64,000 nucleotides of DNA from Novosphingobium rosa NBRC 15208 (lineage in GTDB: Bacteria > Pseudomonadota > Alphaproteobacteria > Sphingomonadales > Sphingomonadaceae): assembly GCF_001598555.1 (NCBI RefSeq), contig NZ_BCZE01000020.1, positions 51,043 through 115,042 of the forward strand. Reading direction: 5' to 3'. Under the pieces are notes generated by a model. The model was not told the DNA's origin. It saw only the letters and a program-made list of their open reading frames with translations, and made no database searches. The translations under genes and the position numbers were made by a program. Of this stretch, positions 15,698-24,816 are shown piece by piece (the first letter of the stretch is position 1; the number at the start of each line of letters is the position of its first letter).

Positions 15698-18337
15698 GTG
15701 AACCGTTCAACGCCGTCAGTCCGCACCATCATGCTTGCCGGCCTGCTTTGCTCGACCGCATCCACCGGCATGGCGCAATCCGCACCGGCCTATCGCGATC
15801 CCGCCAAACCCGCGCAGGTCCGCGCCGCCGATCTGGTCAGCCGGATGACATTGGAGGAAAAGGCCTCTCAGGTGGTCAATCATGCCGTGGCCATTCCCCG
15901 GCTGGGCGTGCCCGAATATGACTGGTGGAACGAGGGGCTGCATGGCGTGGTGGCGCCCAAGGCGGCGGGCACGGTGTTTCCCGAACCCATCGGTCTGGCC
16001 GCCAGCTTCGATCCCGCTCTGGTGCATCGCGTGGGCGATGCCGTGGCCGATGAAGGGCGCATCAATTACCGGATGGCGCTGGCCGCCGGGCGTCATGCGC
16101 TGTTCGAGGGGCTGACCTTCTATGCCCCCAACATCAACATCTTCCGCGATCCGCGCTGGGGGCGGGGGCAGGAGACCTATGGCGAAGACCCGCATCTGAC
16201 CGCCCGAATGGGCGTGGCCTTCATCACCGGCCTGCAGGGCAATGATCCCGATCATCTGAAAGTGGCCGCCACCGCCAAGCATTTCGCCGTCCACAGCGGG
16301 CCCGAGCCGACGCGCCATATCTTCGATTCCATCGTGTCGAAGCATGATCTGGAGGACACCTATTTCCCGGCCTTCCGCGCAGCGGTCACCGAGGGCAAGG
16401 TCGCCTCCGTGATGTGCTCTTACAATGCCGTCAACGGCGTGCCCGCCTGCGCCAATGCCGATCTGCTCCAGACCAGCCTGCGCGATCGCTGGGGGTTCAA
16501 GGGCTTTGTGGCATCGGACTGCAATGCGGTGACCGATATTTTCGAACCGCGGCATTTTGCATCGTCGCAGGCCGCCGCCGCCGCCAAGGCCCTGCGCGCC
16601 GGGACGGACAGCGAATGTCTGGCCGATTTCGTGCCCGCCAAAATCCCCCACGCGCTCAAATATGTGGAGGCGGTGAAATCGGGCCTGCTGACCGAGGCGG
16701 AACTCGACCGGGCGCTGATCCGCAACTTTGCCGTGCGCTTCCGGCTCGGCATGTTCGATGCCCGGCCTGACGCGCCATCCGCCACGCCGGGCGAGGGGCG
16801 GCTGGACAATGAGCCGCGCCGCCAGCTGGCCCTGCAGGCCGCGCGTGAAACCATGGTGCTGCTCAAGAACAATGGCGCGCTGCCTCTGGCGGCCGGCGTG
16901 AAGCGCATTCTGGTGACCGGTTCCCTGGCGGCGGACAGCGATGTGTTGCTGGGCAATTATCATGGGCGTCCCTTCCATGCCGTCACCGCGCTGGAGGGCA
17001 TCCGCAAGGCCTTTCCGCAGGCCGAGATTGTCTATGAACCGGGCACCTATTTCCCCGCCGATCCCTCTGAGCTGGTGCCCGACACCGTCCTCGCCACCGA
17101 TGAGGGCAAGCCGGGGCTGAAGGCCGAATTCTTCACCGGCCCCACGCCCACTGGCACCGCTTTCGAGACCCGCATCGTGTCCGGCGTGGACATCAACGAT
17201 CCGGCCAATCTGCTGCACAAGGGCGATACGCCGGTTTCGGTCCGGTGGACCGGCTGGCTGACCCCGGCTGAAAGCGGCGTCTATCGGCTGGGCGCCAAGG
17301 GCACCAGCAACCGCGTCACGCTGGATGGCAAGGTGGTGGTCGACGACACCGAACCCCATGCGCCAGACACCAAGACCGCCGAGGTGAGGCTGGAAAAGGG
17401 CCGCCGCTATGCGATCAAGGTGGAATCGCTGCCGGGGCTGGAGCAGATCACGCAGCTTGTCTGGCAGATGGTGCGCCCCGATGTGCGCGAAAGGGCGGTG
17501 GCGGCGGCGCGCTCGGCGGATCTGGTGATCGCGGTGGCGGGGATCACCTCCAATCTGGAGGGTGAGGAAAAGAGCACCGATGTCCCCGGCTTCAAGGGCG
17601 GGGACCGCACCTCCATCGATATGCCTCGGGCCAAGGAGGATCTGCTCAGGGCCGTGAAGGAGACCGGCAAGCCGTTGGTGCTGGTGATGATGAACGGCAG
17701 CGCTCTGGCGATCAACTGGGCCAGGGACCATGCCGATGCCATTCTGGAAGCCTGGTATCCCGGCGAGGAGGGCGGCACGGCCATCGCCGACACGCTGGCG
17801 GGCCGCAACAACCCGGCGGGCCGTCTGCCGGTGACGTTCTATACCGGCATCGATCAGCTCCCGGCTTTTGGCGATTACGCCATGGCCGGGCGGACCTATC
17901 GCTATTTCACCGGCAAGCCGCTCTATCCTTTCGGTTACGGGCTGAGCTATTCCCGCTTTGCCTACAGCGGGCTGGCGCTGTCGTCGCCCAGCATTGCCGC
18001 GGGCAGCCCTTTGGCCGCGAGCGTCACCGTGAAGAACGTCAGCGCGCGCGATGGGGATGAGGTTGTGCAGCTCTATCTTGGCTTCCCCAAACTGCCCGGC
18101 GCCCCGCTGCAGGCCCTGCGCGGGTTCCAGCGGGTGCATCTCAAGGCGGGGGAGAGCCGCAAGGTGAGTTTCACGCTCGATGCCGCAGGGCTGTCCCATG
18201 TGGCGCCGGATGGGGCGAGGCTGGTGAGCGGCGGGCGCTATCAACTCTCGGTTGGGGCGGACAGCGCTGGTGAGGGCGGCCCGCTTCTGCAGCAGGCATT
18301 CACGGTCACCGGGCAGACAAAGATCGTTGAGCCCTGA
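15698..18337 (+). CDS. Exported GH3 beta-glucosidase/beta-xylosidase with PA14 insert
   Basis: An 879-residue glycoside hydrolase. GTG 15698 follows GGGAG and opens a signal peptide ending GMAQSAP. The GH3 N-terminal domain contains KHFAVHSGPE and the nucleophile Asp274 in FVASDCNAV. A PA14 carbohydrate-binding-like insert (LKAEFFTGPTPTG, about 470-600) splits the C-terminal domain, which has the likely acid/base Glu in LEGEEKSTDVPG, and a fibronectin-type III tail (VKNVSARDGDEVVQLYL). Members with this layout remove beta-linked glucose or xylose from oligosaccharides in the periplasm. Probable LacI-type control is suggested by the palindrome upstream. Confidence 0.9.
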   Translation: MNRSTPSVRTIMLAGLLCSTASTGMAQSAPAYRDPAKPAQVRAADLVSRMTLEEKASQVVNHAVAIPRLGVPEYDWWNEGLHGVVAPKAAGTVFPEPIGLAASFDPALVHRVGDAVADEGRINYRMALAAGRHALFEGLTFYAPNINIFRDPRWGRGQETYGEDPHLTARMGVAFITGLQGNDPDHLKVAATAKHFAVHSGPEPTRHIFDSIVSKHDLEDTYFPAFRAAVTEGKVASVMCSYNAVNGVPACANADLLQTSLRDRWGFKGFVASDCNAVTDIFEPRHFASSQAAAAAKALRAGTDSECLADFVPAKIPHALKYVEAVKSGLLTEAELDRALIRNFAVRFRLGMFDARPDAPSATPGEGRLDNEPRRQLALQAARETMVLLKNNGALPLAAGVKRILVTGSLAADSDVLLGNYHGRPFHAVTALEGIRKAFPQAEIVYEPGTYFPADPSELVPDTVLATDEGKPGLKAEFFTGPTPTGTAFETRIVSGVDINDPANLLHKGDTPVSVRWTGWLTPAESGVYRLGAKGTSNRVTLDGKVVVDDTEPHAPDTKTAEVRLEKGRRYAIKVESLPGLEQITQLVWQMVRPDVRERAVAAARSADLVIAVAGITSNLEGEEKSTDVPGFKGGDRTSIDMPRAKEDLLRAVKETGKPLVLVMMNGSALAINWARDHADAILEAWYPGEEGGTAIADTLAGRNNPAGRLPVTFYTGIDQLPAFGDYAMAGRTYRYFTGKPLYPFGYGLSYSRFAYSGLALSSPSIAAGSPLAASVTVKNVSARDGDEVVQLYLGFPKLPGAPLQALRGFQRVHLKAGESRKVSFTLDAAGLSHVAPDGARLVSGGRYQLSVGADSAGEGGPLLQQAFTVTGQTKIVEP

Positions 18338-18450
18338 TCGGGACGGCGATCATCGCGCTCTTTCCGGCGAGGGGCAGCGCCGGGAATTGCCGTGTCACGA
18401 GAAAAGGAGCACGATCGCGACGGCTGTTCAGGGGCTGATGGAGTGAGGAT

Positions 18451-19068
18451 ATGTCAAGACCGTCCGGCCTCATGCGATCTGCCACGCTTATCGTGGCGAT
18501 CACGGCATGGGCAGGGCTTGCCGTTCAACTCCATGCCAGCGTCGAAGCGACCGGTTCGCTCTTTTCGGCGCTGTGGATGATGCTGCTTTACTTCACCGTT
18601 CTCACGAACATCGTGGTCGCGCTGCTCTTTGCGGCTCTGGCGGGCGGCTGGCGAGCATCTCCCCGTCTCGTGGGGGGCGTGACCTTGGCCATCATGCTCG
18701 TCGGCGCCATCTATCATTCCTTGCTGAGCGGTCTGCTCGATCTGAGTGGTGGTGCGGCGTTGGCCGATGTTCTTCTTCACACCCTGACGCCGATCTTCGT
18801 TTTGCTCTGGTGGATCGTTTTTGCGCCCAAGGGCGGGCTGACCTGGCGCGATCCACTGGTATGGGCGCTATTTCCACTCGCCTATCTTGGCTACGGGCTG
18901 GCGCGTGGTGCGCAGGGCGGGCGCTATCCGTACCCGTTCATGAATGTGTCTGCGCTGGGCTGGACGCAGACGCTGTTGAATGCGGCGGCGATTGCGATCG
19001 GCTTTGTCGTTGCAGGCTACATGCTTTGCGCGATCGACCGGCGTTTGTCGCGGTCCAGATCACGCTAA
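18451..19068 (+). CDS. Pr6Pr-family membrane protein
   Basis: A 205-residue protein with six predicted membrane segments and the Pr6Pr signature features (FTVLTNIVVAL, HTLTPIFVLLWWIVFAPKG, YPYPFMNV). ATG 18451 follows GTGAGG. The family is widespread and uncharacterised. It stands alone, 113 bases after the GH3 gene, and is followed by a non-coding stretch. Confidence 0.8.
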   Translation: MSRPSGLMRSATLIVAITAWAGLAVQLHASVEATGSLFSALWMMLLYFTVLTNIVVALLFAALAGGWRASPRLVGGVTLAIMLVGAIYHSLLSGLLDLSGGAALADVLLHTLTPIFVLLWWIVFAPKGGLTWRDPLVWALFPLAYLGYGLARGAQGGRYPYPFMNVSALGWTQTLLNAAAIAIGFVVAGYMLCAIDRRLSRSRSR

Positions 19069-19170
19069 GCCGCCTTGGCGACTGCCGGTGATTTGAGGCG
19101 GTTTGTTGGTGGGGGCGCCTGTGACCGGCGCGTTGCGCTTTCGCGGCGCTGCCTCGGACAACACGATGAT

Positions 19171-19221
19171 TGGCTGGGGCGGGAGGATTTGAATCTCCGC
19201 GTGGCGATAACAAAATCCGTT
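19171..19221 (-). pseudogene. Degenerate 3' half of a tRNA-Gln-like gene (possible old att site)
   Basis: On the minus strand a T-arm with TTCAAAT loop is followed by CCTCCCGCCCCAGCCA, the 3' end expected for an alphaproteobacterial tRNA-Gln including an encoded CCA. Just upstream is a sequence like a Gln anticodon loop (TTTTGTT), but the anticodon stem is mispaired and the D-arm and 5' acceptor strand are absent. A 3' tRNA fragment of this kind is what is left by integration of an island at a tRNA gene. Assignment to Gln is moderate. Confidence 0.5.
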
Positions 19222-20182
19222 TAGGCCGCCGCAGCATCAGCTTTGCTTTGCCGAAAGTTCCAAGCATCTGAAAATGTTAGCAGGTTGGCGCTTGCCCAAG
19301 ATTTGGTCAAGAGAAAAACTGCGATACAAATCGCGATACAAGTGCGGTTCAAAGGGGGCGGCGAGGGGCGACGGGCGACCACCTCCCCATCTGCCCAGAA
19401 CCCTTGGAAAACTGACACAAACCGCATTCAACTTTTTTGGCTGATGGTCGGGTTTGTTGTGGGAACCGGAATGGCAGTTAAGGGGCTTGGATGCGGCAAC
19501 GCAGCGCTTCGTTCAGCTTAGCTCAGCGTGGCGGCGGCGGGCCAGTTAGAGCCTGTCGTGCATGGAAAAGTTCACCTGGCATGCGTCGATCATGTGACCA
19601 TTGCGGTCGAGCAGCCGCGCGCACATGGGTCATATGGTCCTCATACGGCCGCCGGGCAGCGAGTGACTACCGTCGTGCAGGCGCATGGGGGCTAGCACCG
19701 CTGAACACATTGGGATGCTTATCCAGAAGCAGGATCTCGTCATTGGTCACGCGAGCGTCGCGAATGAGAAAAGTCGCTCCTAGTGGAGCGTCGATCCCAC
19801 TGTGAATGCAACAGAAGCTCATACAGTTCTTCCTTTCCAGCTGCGGCGCTGCGTGATGGGGCCGCCATTTAGGGAAGGCCCGGTGGCAAGCCTTGATCTG
19901 AGGCAAGGAAAATTCTCAATCTGTTTGACCGAGATGAAGGTTTTTGAATCGGTCATCGAATTCACATCCTTCCAAGGGGTGGCCGCAGCAAGATTTATAC
20001 AAATAATTCACAATGCAATCAGCCTTGTCCCGCGTTGAGACATCGATCAATGATAAATGATGCGGGATTGTTGGGGCGGATGTGTATTTTCTAAAGTCAT
20101 TGTAATCCACGATGGCGGATGCCAAGTAAGATTTTTATTTATATTATAAAAATCAATCATAAAACAGAGGTCGCTGAGGGGG
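19222..20182. other. About 960 bp without a convincing gene
   Basis: Only short unrelated ORFs are seen. Near 19320-19345 a short direct repeat (GCGATACAA twice, 13 bases apart) sits in sequence resembling the non-coding DNA beside phage-type integrases. Composition drops to AT-rich from about 19900 to 20170. No integrase, transposase or RNA gene could be supported. Probable decayed island boundary. Confidence 0.5.
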
Positions 20183-21883
20183 ATGGCCGATCTGAAGCGA
20201 ATCTTGCCAATCGCAGCGGGGCTGGTGCTTGGCCTGGCCCTGATCTTCGCGCATGTGCTCGACGCCGCTCTGACTCCCTATGAATTCATCACGCAAGACC
20301 GGTATGTGGCGATCATGCTGGTGGTCGTTCTGCTGATCGCCTGGCGATGGCCGTGGCCGGCCCGCCTGCCTGACAGGCCTCCCACATGGGGGCTGGCACT
20401 GTGTGTGGCTGTTGGGCTGGCTGCCCTACTCTGGTGGGGCAGCTACCGGCTGATGCTCGACTATCCCTGGACCCAGGACGAGGTGATGGCGCGTTTCGAC
20501 GCGCGGATCCTTGCCAGAGGGCGGCTGGCCCAGCCCTTGCCGCCACCGTGGCGACATTTTACATCCGCGCTGGCGCCTTATTTTCTGCTGGATATGCCCG
20601 AACATGCCGCCTGGGTTTCCAGCTACATGCCGGTGCATGCCGCGCTCCGCGCCCTGATTGGCCTTGTCGTCGATCCGGCCTGGCTCAACCCCTTGCTTGC
20701 AGCCGGGGGATTGCTGCTTGCTCTGCATCTGGCCAGGCACGAATTTGACGATTGCCCGGGGGCGGTGTGGGTCATGGGGGCAGGTTATCTGCTCTCTGCC
20801 CAGATCCTGGTTGCGGCCATGACCTCCTATGCGATGACTGGCCATCTCGTGTTGAATCTGGCCTGGTTGGCCCTCCACCGGCGCGGAGGATGGCGTACTG
20901 ACGCCGGGGCGTTGGCGGTGGGTTTTCTGGCCATCGGGCTGCACCAGATTGCTTTCCATCCGCTGTTCGCGGCGCCTTTTCTGGCCGAATTGGCCTTGCG
21001 CGGTGAAAACCGGCGATGCCTGTTTTATGGGGTGGGCTACGGCGCCATTCTGACGTTCTGGATCAGCTATCCGCATCTGGTGCTGCTGTCACAAGGTATG
21101 ACCCAAGGCGGCACCGGCGCGGGGGCCGGCATGTCTGGCTTCTGGCAGGGACGTATCCTGCCGTTGCTGCTTCATCGCGATCCTCACACGCTGGCGCTGA
21201 TGGACAAGAATATCCTGCGTTTTCTGTGCTGGAACGCAGCCTTTCTGCTGCCGCTGATCCTGCTTTCGGGCCGCGCCATCCACCAGCGGGAAGGGATGGC
21301 GCGGCCTTTGGCATCGGGCCTGGTGCTGACCGTGCTGACCATGGCGCTGGTGCTGCCCGATCAGGGGCATGGCTGGGGCTATCGCTATCTGCATGGCGTG
21401 CTGGGCAATGCCTTGCTGCTGGCGGGCCATGGCTATCGCCGCGCCGTGCGGATCGACCGGGCCGATGGCGACCGGCTGGTGGTGTTGACTGGCGGGGCCA
21501 CCCTGCTGCTGGTTCTGCCCTTTCTGCTGGCATCGGCGCATGGTTTCATTCTCCCGGCAGCACGGCTCAGCGGGCTGATCGCGGTGCAGCGGGCCGATGT
21601 GGTGATCCTTGACACCGAACGACCGTCGATGGCGATCAAGCAGGTGCGCAATGCCCCTGATCTTGCGAACCGGCCGCTGGTGATCTCCAGCCATGATTTG
21701 CAGCCGGGGCAGGCGCTGGAACTGTGCCGCCGGGGTTCGGTGGTGGCGATCGACCGGGCGGCACAGCAGGCGGTGGGCTTCTCGCCCTGGCTGCCCCGCC
21801 GCAGTCCTGATTTCGAAGCGATGATGCAGCCCTTGTCGGGCAGATCCTGTCTGCGCAAGGCCGTGCCGTTGGGGGGAGGGTGA
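20183..21883 (+). CDS. Polytopic membrane protein, GT-C glycosyltransferase-like
   Basis: A 566-residue protein with about 10-12 hydrophobic segments. The first periplasmic loop contains DYPWTQDEVMARFDAR, an acidic motif placed as in GT-C lipid-linked sugar transferases, but no named family is clear. Its stop overlaps the ATG of the following GT87-like gene, so the two are coupled. The pair may modify a surface polymer or the pilins of the adjacent Flp locus; this is only positional inference. Start ATG 20183 follows GGTCGCTGAGGGG. Confidence 0.6.
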   Translation: MADLKRILPIAAGLVLGLALIFAHVLDAALTPYEFITQDRYVAIMLVVVLLIAWRWPWPARLPDRPPTWGLALCVAVGLAALLWWGSYRLMLDYPWTQDEVMARFDARILARGRLAQPLPPPWRHFTSALAPYFLLDMPEHAAWVSSYMPVHAALRALIGLVVDPAWLNPLLAAGGLLLALHLARHEFDDCPGAVWVMGAGYLLSAQILVAAMTSYAMTGHLVLNLAWLALHRRGGWRTDAGALAVGFLAIGLHQIAFHPLFAAPFLAELALRGENRRCLFYGVGYGAILTFWISYPHLVLLSQGMTQGGTGAGAGMSGFWQGRILPLLLHRDPHTLALMDKNILRFLCWNAAFLLPLILLSGRAIHQREGMARPLASGLVLTVLTMALVLPDQGHGWGYRYLHGVLGNALLLAGHGYRRAVRIDRADGDRLVVLTGGATLLLVLPFLLASAHGFILPAARLSGLIAVQRADVVILDTERPSMAIKQVRNAPDLANRPLVISSHDLQPGQALELCRRGSVVAIDRAAQQAVGFSPWLPRRSPDFEAMMQPLSGRSCLRKAVPLGGG

Positions 21884-23124
21884 TGATGCTGGAGGGGAAG
21901 GGATGGCGCGCCGCGCTGGATCTGCGCTGGCTGGGCATGGGGCGATTGCGGGCCTATGGGTTGATCCTTGCCTTTGTCGGGGCGGTCAGCCTGCCCTGGG
22001 CCTATCTACAGGCCACCGGCACGGGAGGCAGCGATTTCCTGGCCTTCTGGTCGGCGGGGCGGCTGGTGGAGCAGGGGCAGGTGGCGCAGGTCTATGATCT
22101 GCCCGCAACCTATCGTGTGCAGGCTGCCCTTTGGCCTATCAGCCGCGAGCATACGGCGGCGGGCGAGGCCTTTGCCTTCGTCAACCCACCACCCTTGCTG
22201 CTGGCGGTGGCGCCGCTGGGGTGGCTGGATTATCGCGTGGCGATCGTGGTCTGGGTGCTGGGCAGCTATGCGCTGTGGTTCAGGATGGCCCGGCGCTGGG
22301 CGCCCGAATTTGCCGCGCCCATCGCGGGTTTCCCCGGGGCGCTGGTGGCAGCATGGCACGCGCAGACCGGCCTTTTGCTCAGCGCGGCGCAGATCGCCAT
22401 GGCCAATCTGTTGCTCAAACATCCGCTATGGGCCGGGGCAATGGTAGGATTGCTGGTGGTGAAGCCGCATCTCGCCCTTCTGGTGCCGGTGGCCTTTCTG
22501 GCTGGGCGGCAATGGCGCGCGATGCTGGGAGCGGCCATCACCGTGCCCCTGCTGATTGCTCTGGCCTGGCTCATGTTCGGCACACAGACCTTGCTCAACT
22601 ATTCGCACAGCTGGCCCGTCAGCCAGGGCCTGATGGATCATAGCGGGCCCGAGTTCTTCCTGCGGCAGACCACGGTCTATGCCGCGGTGCGGGTTGCCTG
22701 GTCGGCGCGGGCGGGCCTGATGGCGCAGGGGGTGGTCTCAATGGCCATGGTGGTGGCCGTGTGGCGCGCCTGGCGCGAGCCGGGCGATCTGGACGGCAAG
22801 CTGGCGTTGCTGCTGGCGGCGGTGCCTTTGGCGACACCCTACATGTTCAGCTACGACCAGCCTTTTCTAATCGTACCGCTGTGCTGGTTGGCGCGGCAGG
22901 TGCGTCTGGCGCCGCACAGCGCATGGGACCGGCCGATGGTGCTGCTGTTTTATCTCTCGCCACTGGTCACGCGCGCGCTGGCCCTGCCGCTCCACGCCAA
23001 TCTCATGCCATGGTTGACGATGGGGCTGGTCTGGGCTGTGTGGCGCAGGTTGCCGGTGGCCGGGCAGGGCGCTTCACGCGGTCCGGGCCGAACGCCAGCG
23101 GAAGGTCACGTTTGCGCGTTCTGA
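21883..23124 (+). CDS. GT87 (DUF2029) family membrane glycosyltransferase
   Basis: A 413-residue, multi-spanning protein. DFLAFWSAGRLVEQGQ after the first membrane segment, FAFVNPPPLLLAVAPLG and VVKPHLALLVPVAFLAGRQW are typical of the DUF2029/GT87 family, polyprenyl-phosphate-sugar-dependent transferases first described for mycobacterial mannosyltransferases. ATG 21883 overlaps the preceding stop (TGATG) after a GGGGGGAGGG site. The 3' end overlaps the convergent downstream gene by about 50 bases. Confidence 0.75.
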   Translation: MMLEGKGWRAALDLRWLGMGRLRAYGLILAFVGAVSLPWAYLQATGTGGSDFLAFWSAGRLVEQGQVAQVYDLPATYRVQAALWPISREHTAAGEAFAFVNPPPLLLAVAPLGWLDYRVAIVVWVLGSYALWFRMARRWAPEFAAPIAGFPGALVAAWHAQTGLLLSAAQIAMANLLLKHPLWAGAMVGLLVVKPHLALLVPVAFLAGRQWRAMLGAAITVPLLIALAWLMFGTQTLLNYSHSWPVSQGLMDHSGPEFFLRQTTVYAAVRVAWSARAGLMAQGVVSMAMVVAVWRAWREPGDLDGKLALLLAAVPLATPYMFSYDQPFLIVPLCWLARQVRLAPHSAWDRPMVLLFYLSPLVTRALALPLHANLMPWLTMGLVWAVWRRLPVAGQGASRGPGRTPAEGHVCAF

Positions 23125-23871
23125 GAGCAGCAGATAGGGTAGCCAGATAAAGGCGCTGATCAAAACCTTGTCGATGTTGCCCACCAGCAAGTGGTGCAGC
23201 AGTGTACGAATGTGGTGGGGAAGGTCCGGCGCGCTGGTGACGGCACGGGCGATTACGAATTGCATCATGATGTCCATGCCCCAGGCGAACAACAGCATGC
23301 GCGGGAACAGGGGAACACTTCGCAGCGCCATGGCAAAGCAGACGGCGTAGAAGAAATTCATCACGATCACATCCCCGGTCATCGCAATATTGAGCGTTAT
23401 GGCCCAGACGGGTGCCTCGGCATTGAGGGCGGGCATCGCCGTGAACAGTTCGAGCGTGCGGACAGGAATGTTGAGCAACAGCCCGATCGTGAGCGAGGCC
23501 AGCAGCCCGGCAGGGCCAAAGGCCGAATGCTGGTGCGCCCGAAGGACGCCCAGATCGCGCCACTGGCCGATCTGGGCCAGGCGGAAGGCTGGCTGGCCTG
23601 TCAACAGCCGTTTGGGGAAGCTGCCAGATGCGACGCGGTAGCCAGCAACCGGGGCCAGGCAGACCAGAAGATAGGGCATGATGCTCTGCACCCAGGGCAG
23701 GATGCCGACAGGCCCGACCGGTGCATGCAGGATTTTAACAAAGCCGATCAACAGTATGGCGCAGATCCATATCCGGATCACGAGATCAAGCCGTGTGTCC
23801 AGCGTGTGGATCGCCTTGGCGCTGCGGCGCAGCAGAATGCGTTCCCAATCCCAATTGATCTTTATTCGCAT
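23074..23871 (-). CDS. DUF2569-like membrane protein
   Basis: A 265-residue protein with several predicted membrane segments. The C-terminal FIWLPYLLLSERANVTF is like the end of DUF2569 proteins; the rest is not recognised. It is convergent with the GT87 gene and their coding ends overlap by 51 bases. Its start faces the Flp pilin promoter region across a 428-base gap. Function unknown. Confidence 0.55.
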   Translation of the reverse strand: MRIKINWDWERILLRRSAKAIHTLDTRLDLVIRIWICAILLIGFVKILHAPVGPVGILPWVQSIMPYLLVCLAPVAGYRVASGSFPKRLLTGQPAFRLAQIGQWRDLGVLRAHQHSAFGPAGLLASLTIGLLLNIPVRTLELFTAMPALNAEAPVWAITLNIAMTGDVIVMNFFYAVCFAMALRSVPLFPRMLLFAWGMDIMMQFVIARAVTSAPDLPHHIRTLLHHLLVGNIDKVLISAFIWLPYLLLSERANVTFRWRSARTA

Positions 23872-24299
23872 GAGCGATCAGCCTTTCAGACGGGCCGAAG
23901 TATTCAAGGCAATGTCTAATTACTTCATATTGGAGGAAACATGAAGCCTATACGTAAGATTACGATGAATCGATGGCTGTGTGCGACGATTCGTACCCTT
24001 GATATGGAGTGTTAGGTAATTTTGTTAAGAGTCTGACGTTTCATGTCGCTGAAAAATCATGATAAACCAAAATGGATAAAATTTCATTGACGGAATATCA
24101 CAAGAAGCCGATTTTTCGTTGCACAGAAGAGACGAATAACATTTCGGGGGTCTTGCCCTTCCTTCACCCAATCGCGGTGTCGTGACCGGCAAAAATACAT
24201 CATTATGATTTATTGCGGATTTTGACCGCCGGAAGCAGCTGCCTTGCGTGCTTTGCGGAGCGTCTGTCTGTCTCTTTTGCTGAAAGAGGGGATAAGATC
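23872..24299. promoter_or_regulatory. AT-rich divergent intergenic region upstream of the Flp locus
   Basis: This 428-bp gap is clearly richer in A/T than the flanking genes and holds no convincing ORF. It must contain the promoter of the pilin operon and that of the divergent membrane gene. I could not identify a clear CtrA, sigma-54 or two-component site. The pilin ribosome site GAGGGGATAAG lies just before 24300. Confidence 0.5.
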
Positions 24300-24491
24300 A
24301 TGGTTCATTTCATCGACAAATTTCTTCGTGACGATTCCGGCGCGGCTGCGGCGGAATATGCCCTGATCCTGGCCGTTGTGGGGGCGGGTATCGCGGGCGC
24401 CGCCTATCTGTTGGGTCAGAATGTCAGCAGCGCCGTTTCGGGTGCCGCTCACCTGGTCTGCAACGGTTCGGGCACCACCTGCGGCAGCTGA
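24300..24491 (+). CDS. flp: Flp-type pilin 1
   Basis: A 63-residue prepilin. RDDSG followed by AAAAEYALILAVVGAG is the class IVb signature: cleavage after Gly and Glu/Tyr at +5/+6 of the mature protein, followed by the hydrophobic assembly helix. The mature C-terminus ends in CNGSGTTCGS with two cysteines six residues apart, which could form a disulfide. It would be processed by the prepilin peptidase at the far end of the locus. A near-identical second pilin follows 43 bases later. Confidence 0.9.
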   Translation: MVHFIDKFLRDDSGAAAAEYALILAVVGAGIAGAAYLLGQNVSSAVSGAAHLVCNGSGTTCGS

Positions 24492-24534
24492 TGCCGCAAT
24501 CGCAATTCAGATGTTATAACCGGGGGGAATTGAC

Positions 24535-24726
24535 ATGAAAACTTTCCTTACTTCTTTCCTTTTGGATGAGCAGGGTGCCGCCGCGGCGGAATACGCCCTT
24601 ATCCTGGCGGTGGTGGGCGCCGGTATCGCCGGTTCGGCCTATCTGCTTGGCAAGAATGTCAGCAGTGCCGTTTCCGGAGCCGCGCATCTTATCTGCAATG
24701 GCTCGGGAACCACCTGCGGCAGCTGA
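24535..24726 (+). CDS. flp: Flp-type pilin 2
   Basis: A 63-residue prepilin almost identical to pilin 1 from the processing site to the end; differences concentrate in the leader (MKTFLTSFLLDEQG) and a few mature residues (S for A, K for Q, I for V). The ribosome site GGGGGGAA is 5 bases before the ATG. The high identity indicates a recent tandem duplication or ongoing gene conversion. The same C-terminal cysteine pair is present. Confidence 0.9.
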   Translation: MKTFLTSFLLDEQGAAAAEYALILAVVGAGIAGSAYLLGKNVSSAVSGAAHLICNGSGTTCGS

Positions 24727-24736
24727 TCAGGGAGGG

Positions 24737-24768
24737 GCGGAACGGTGCGCTTCTGGCCGCCGTTCCGC
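24737..24768 (+). terminator. Hairpin between pilin genes and cpaB (attenuator candidate)
   Basis: GCGGAACGG (24737-24745) pairs with CCGTTCCGC (24760-24768) over a 14-base loop, 10 bases after the pilin 2 stop. It would allow more pilin than machinery to be made from one promoter. No T-run, so partial termination or 3'-end protection is more likely than full termination. Confidence 0.45.
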
Positions 24769-24816
24769 TAAACCGGATTCTGCCGCCTTTGGCCAACTCT
24801 TGTGGGGGGAAGGGCC

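Noticed and set aside
15716..18244. 842-codon minus-strand ORF
   Set aside because: Exact antisense of the GH3 gene; no recognisable domain.
19491..19906. Short ORFs on both strands considered as PilZ-like or integrase remnants
   Set aside because: Similarity too weak to name; treated as non-coding.
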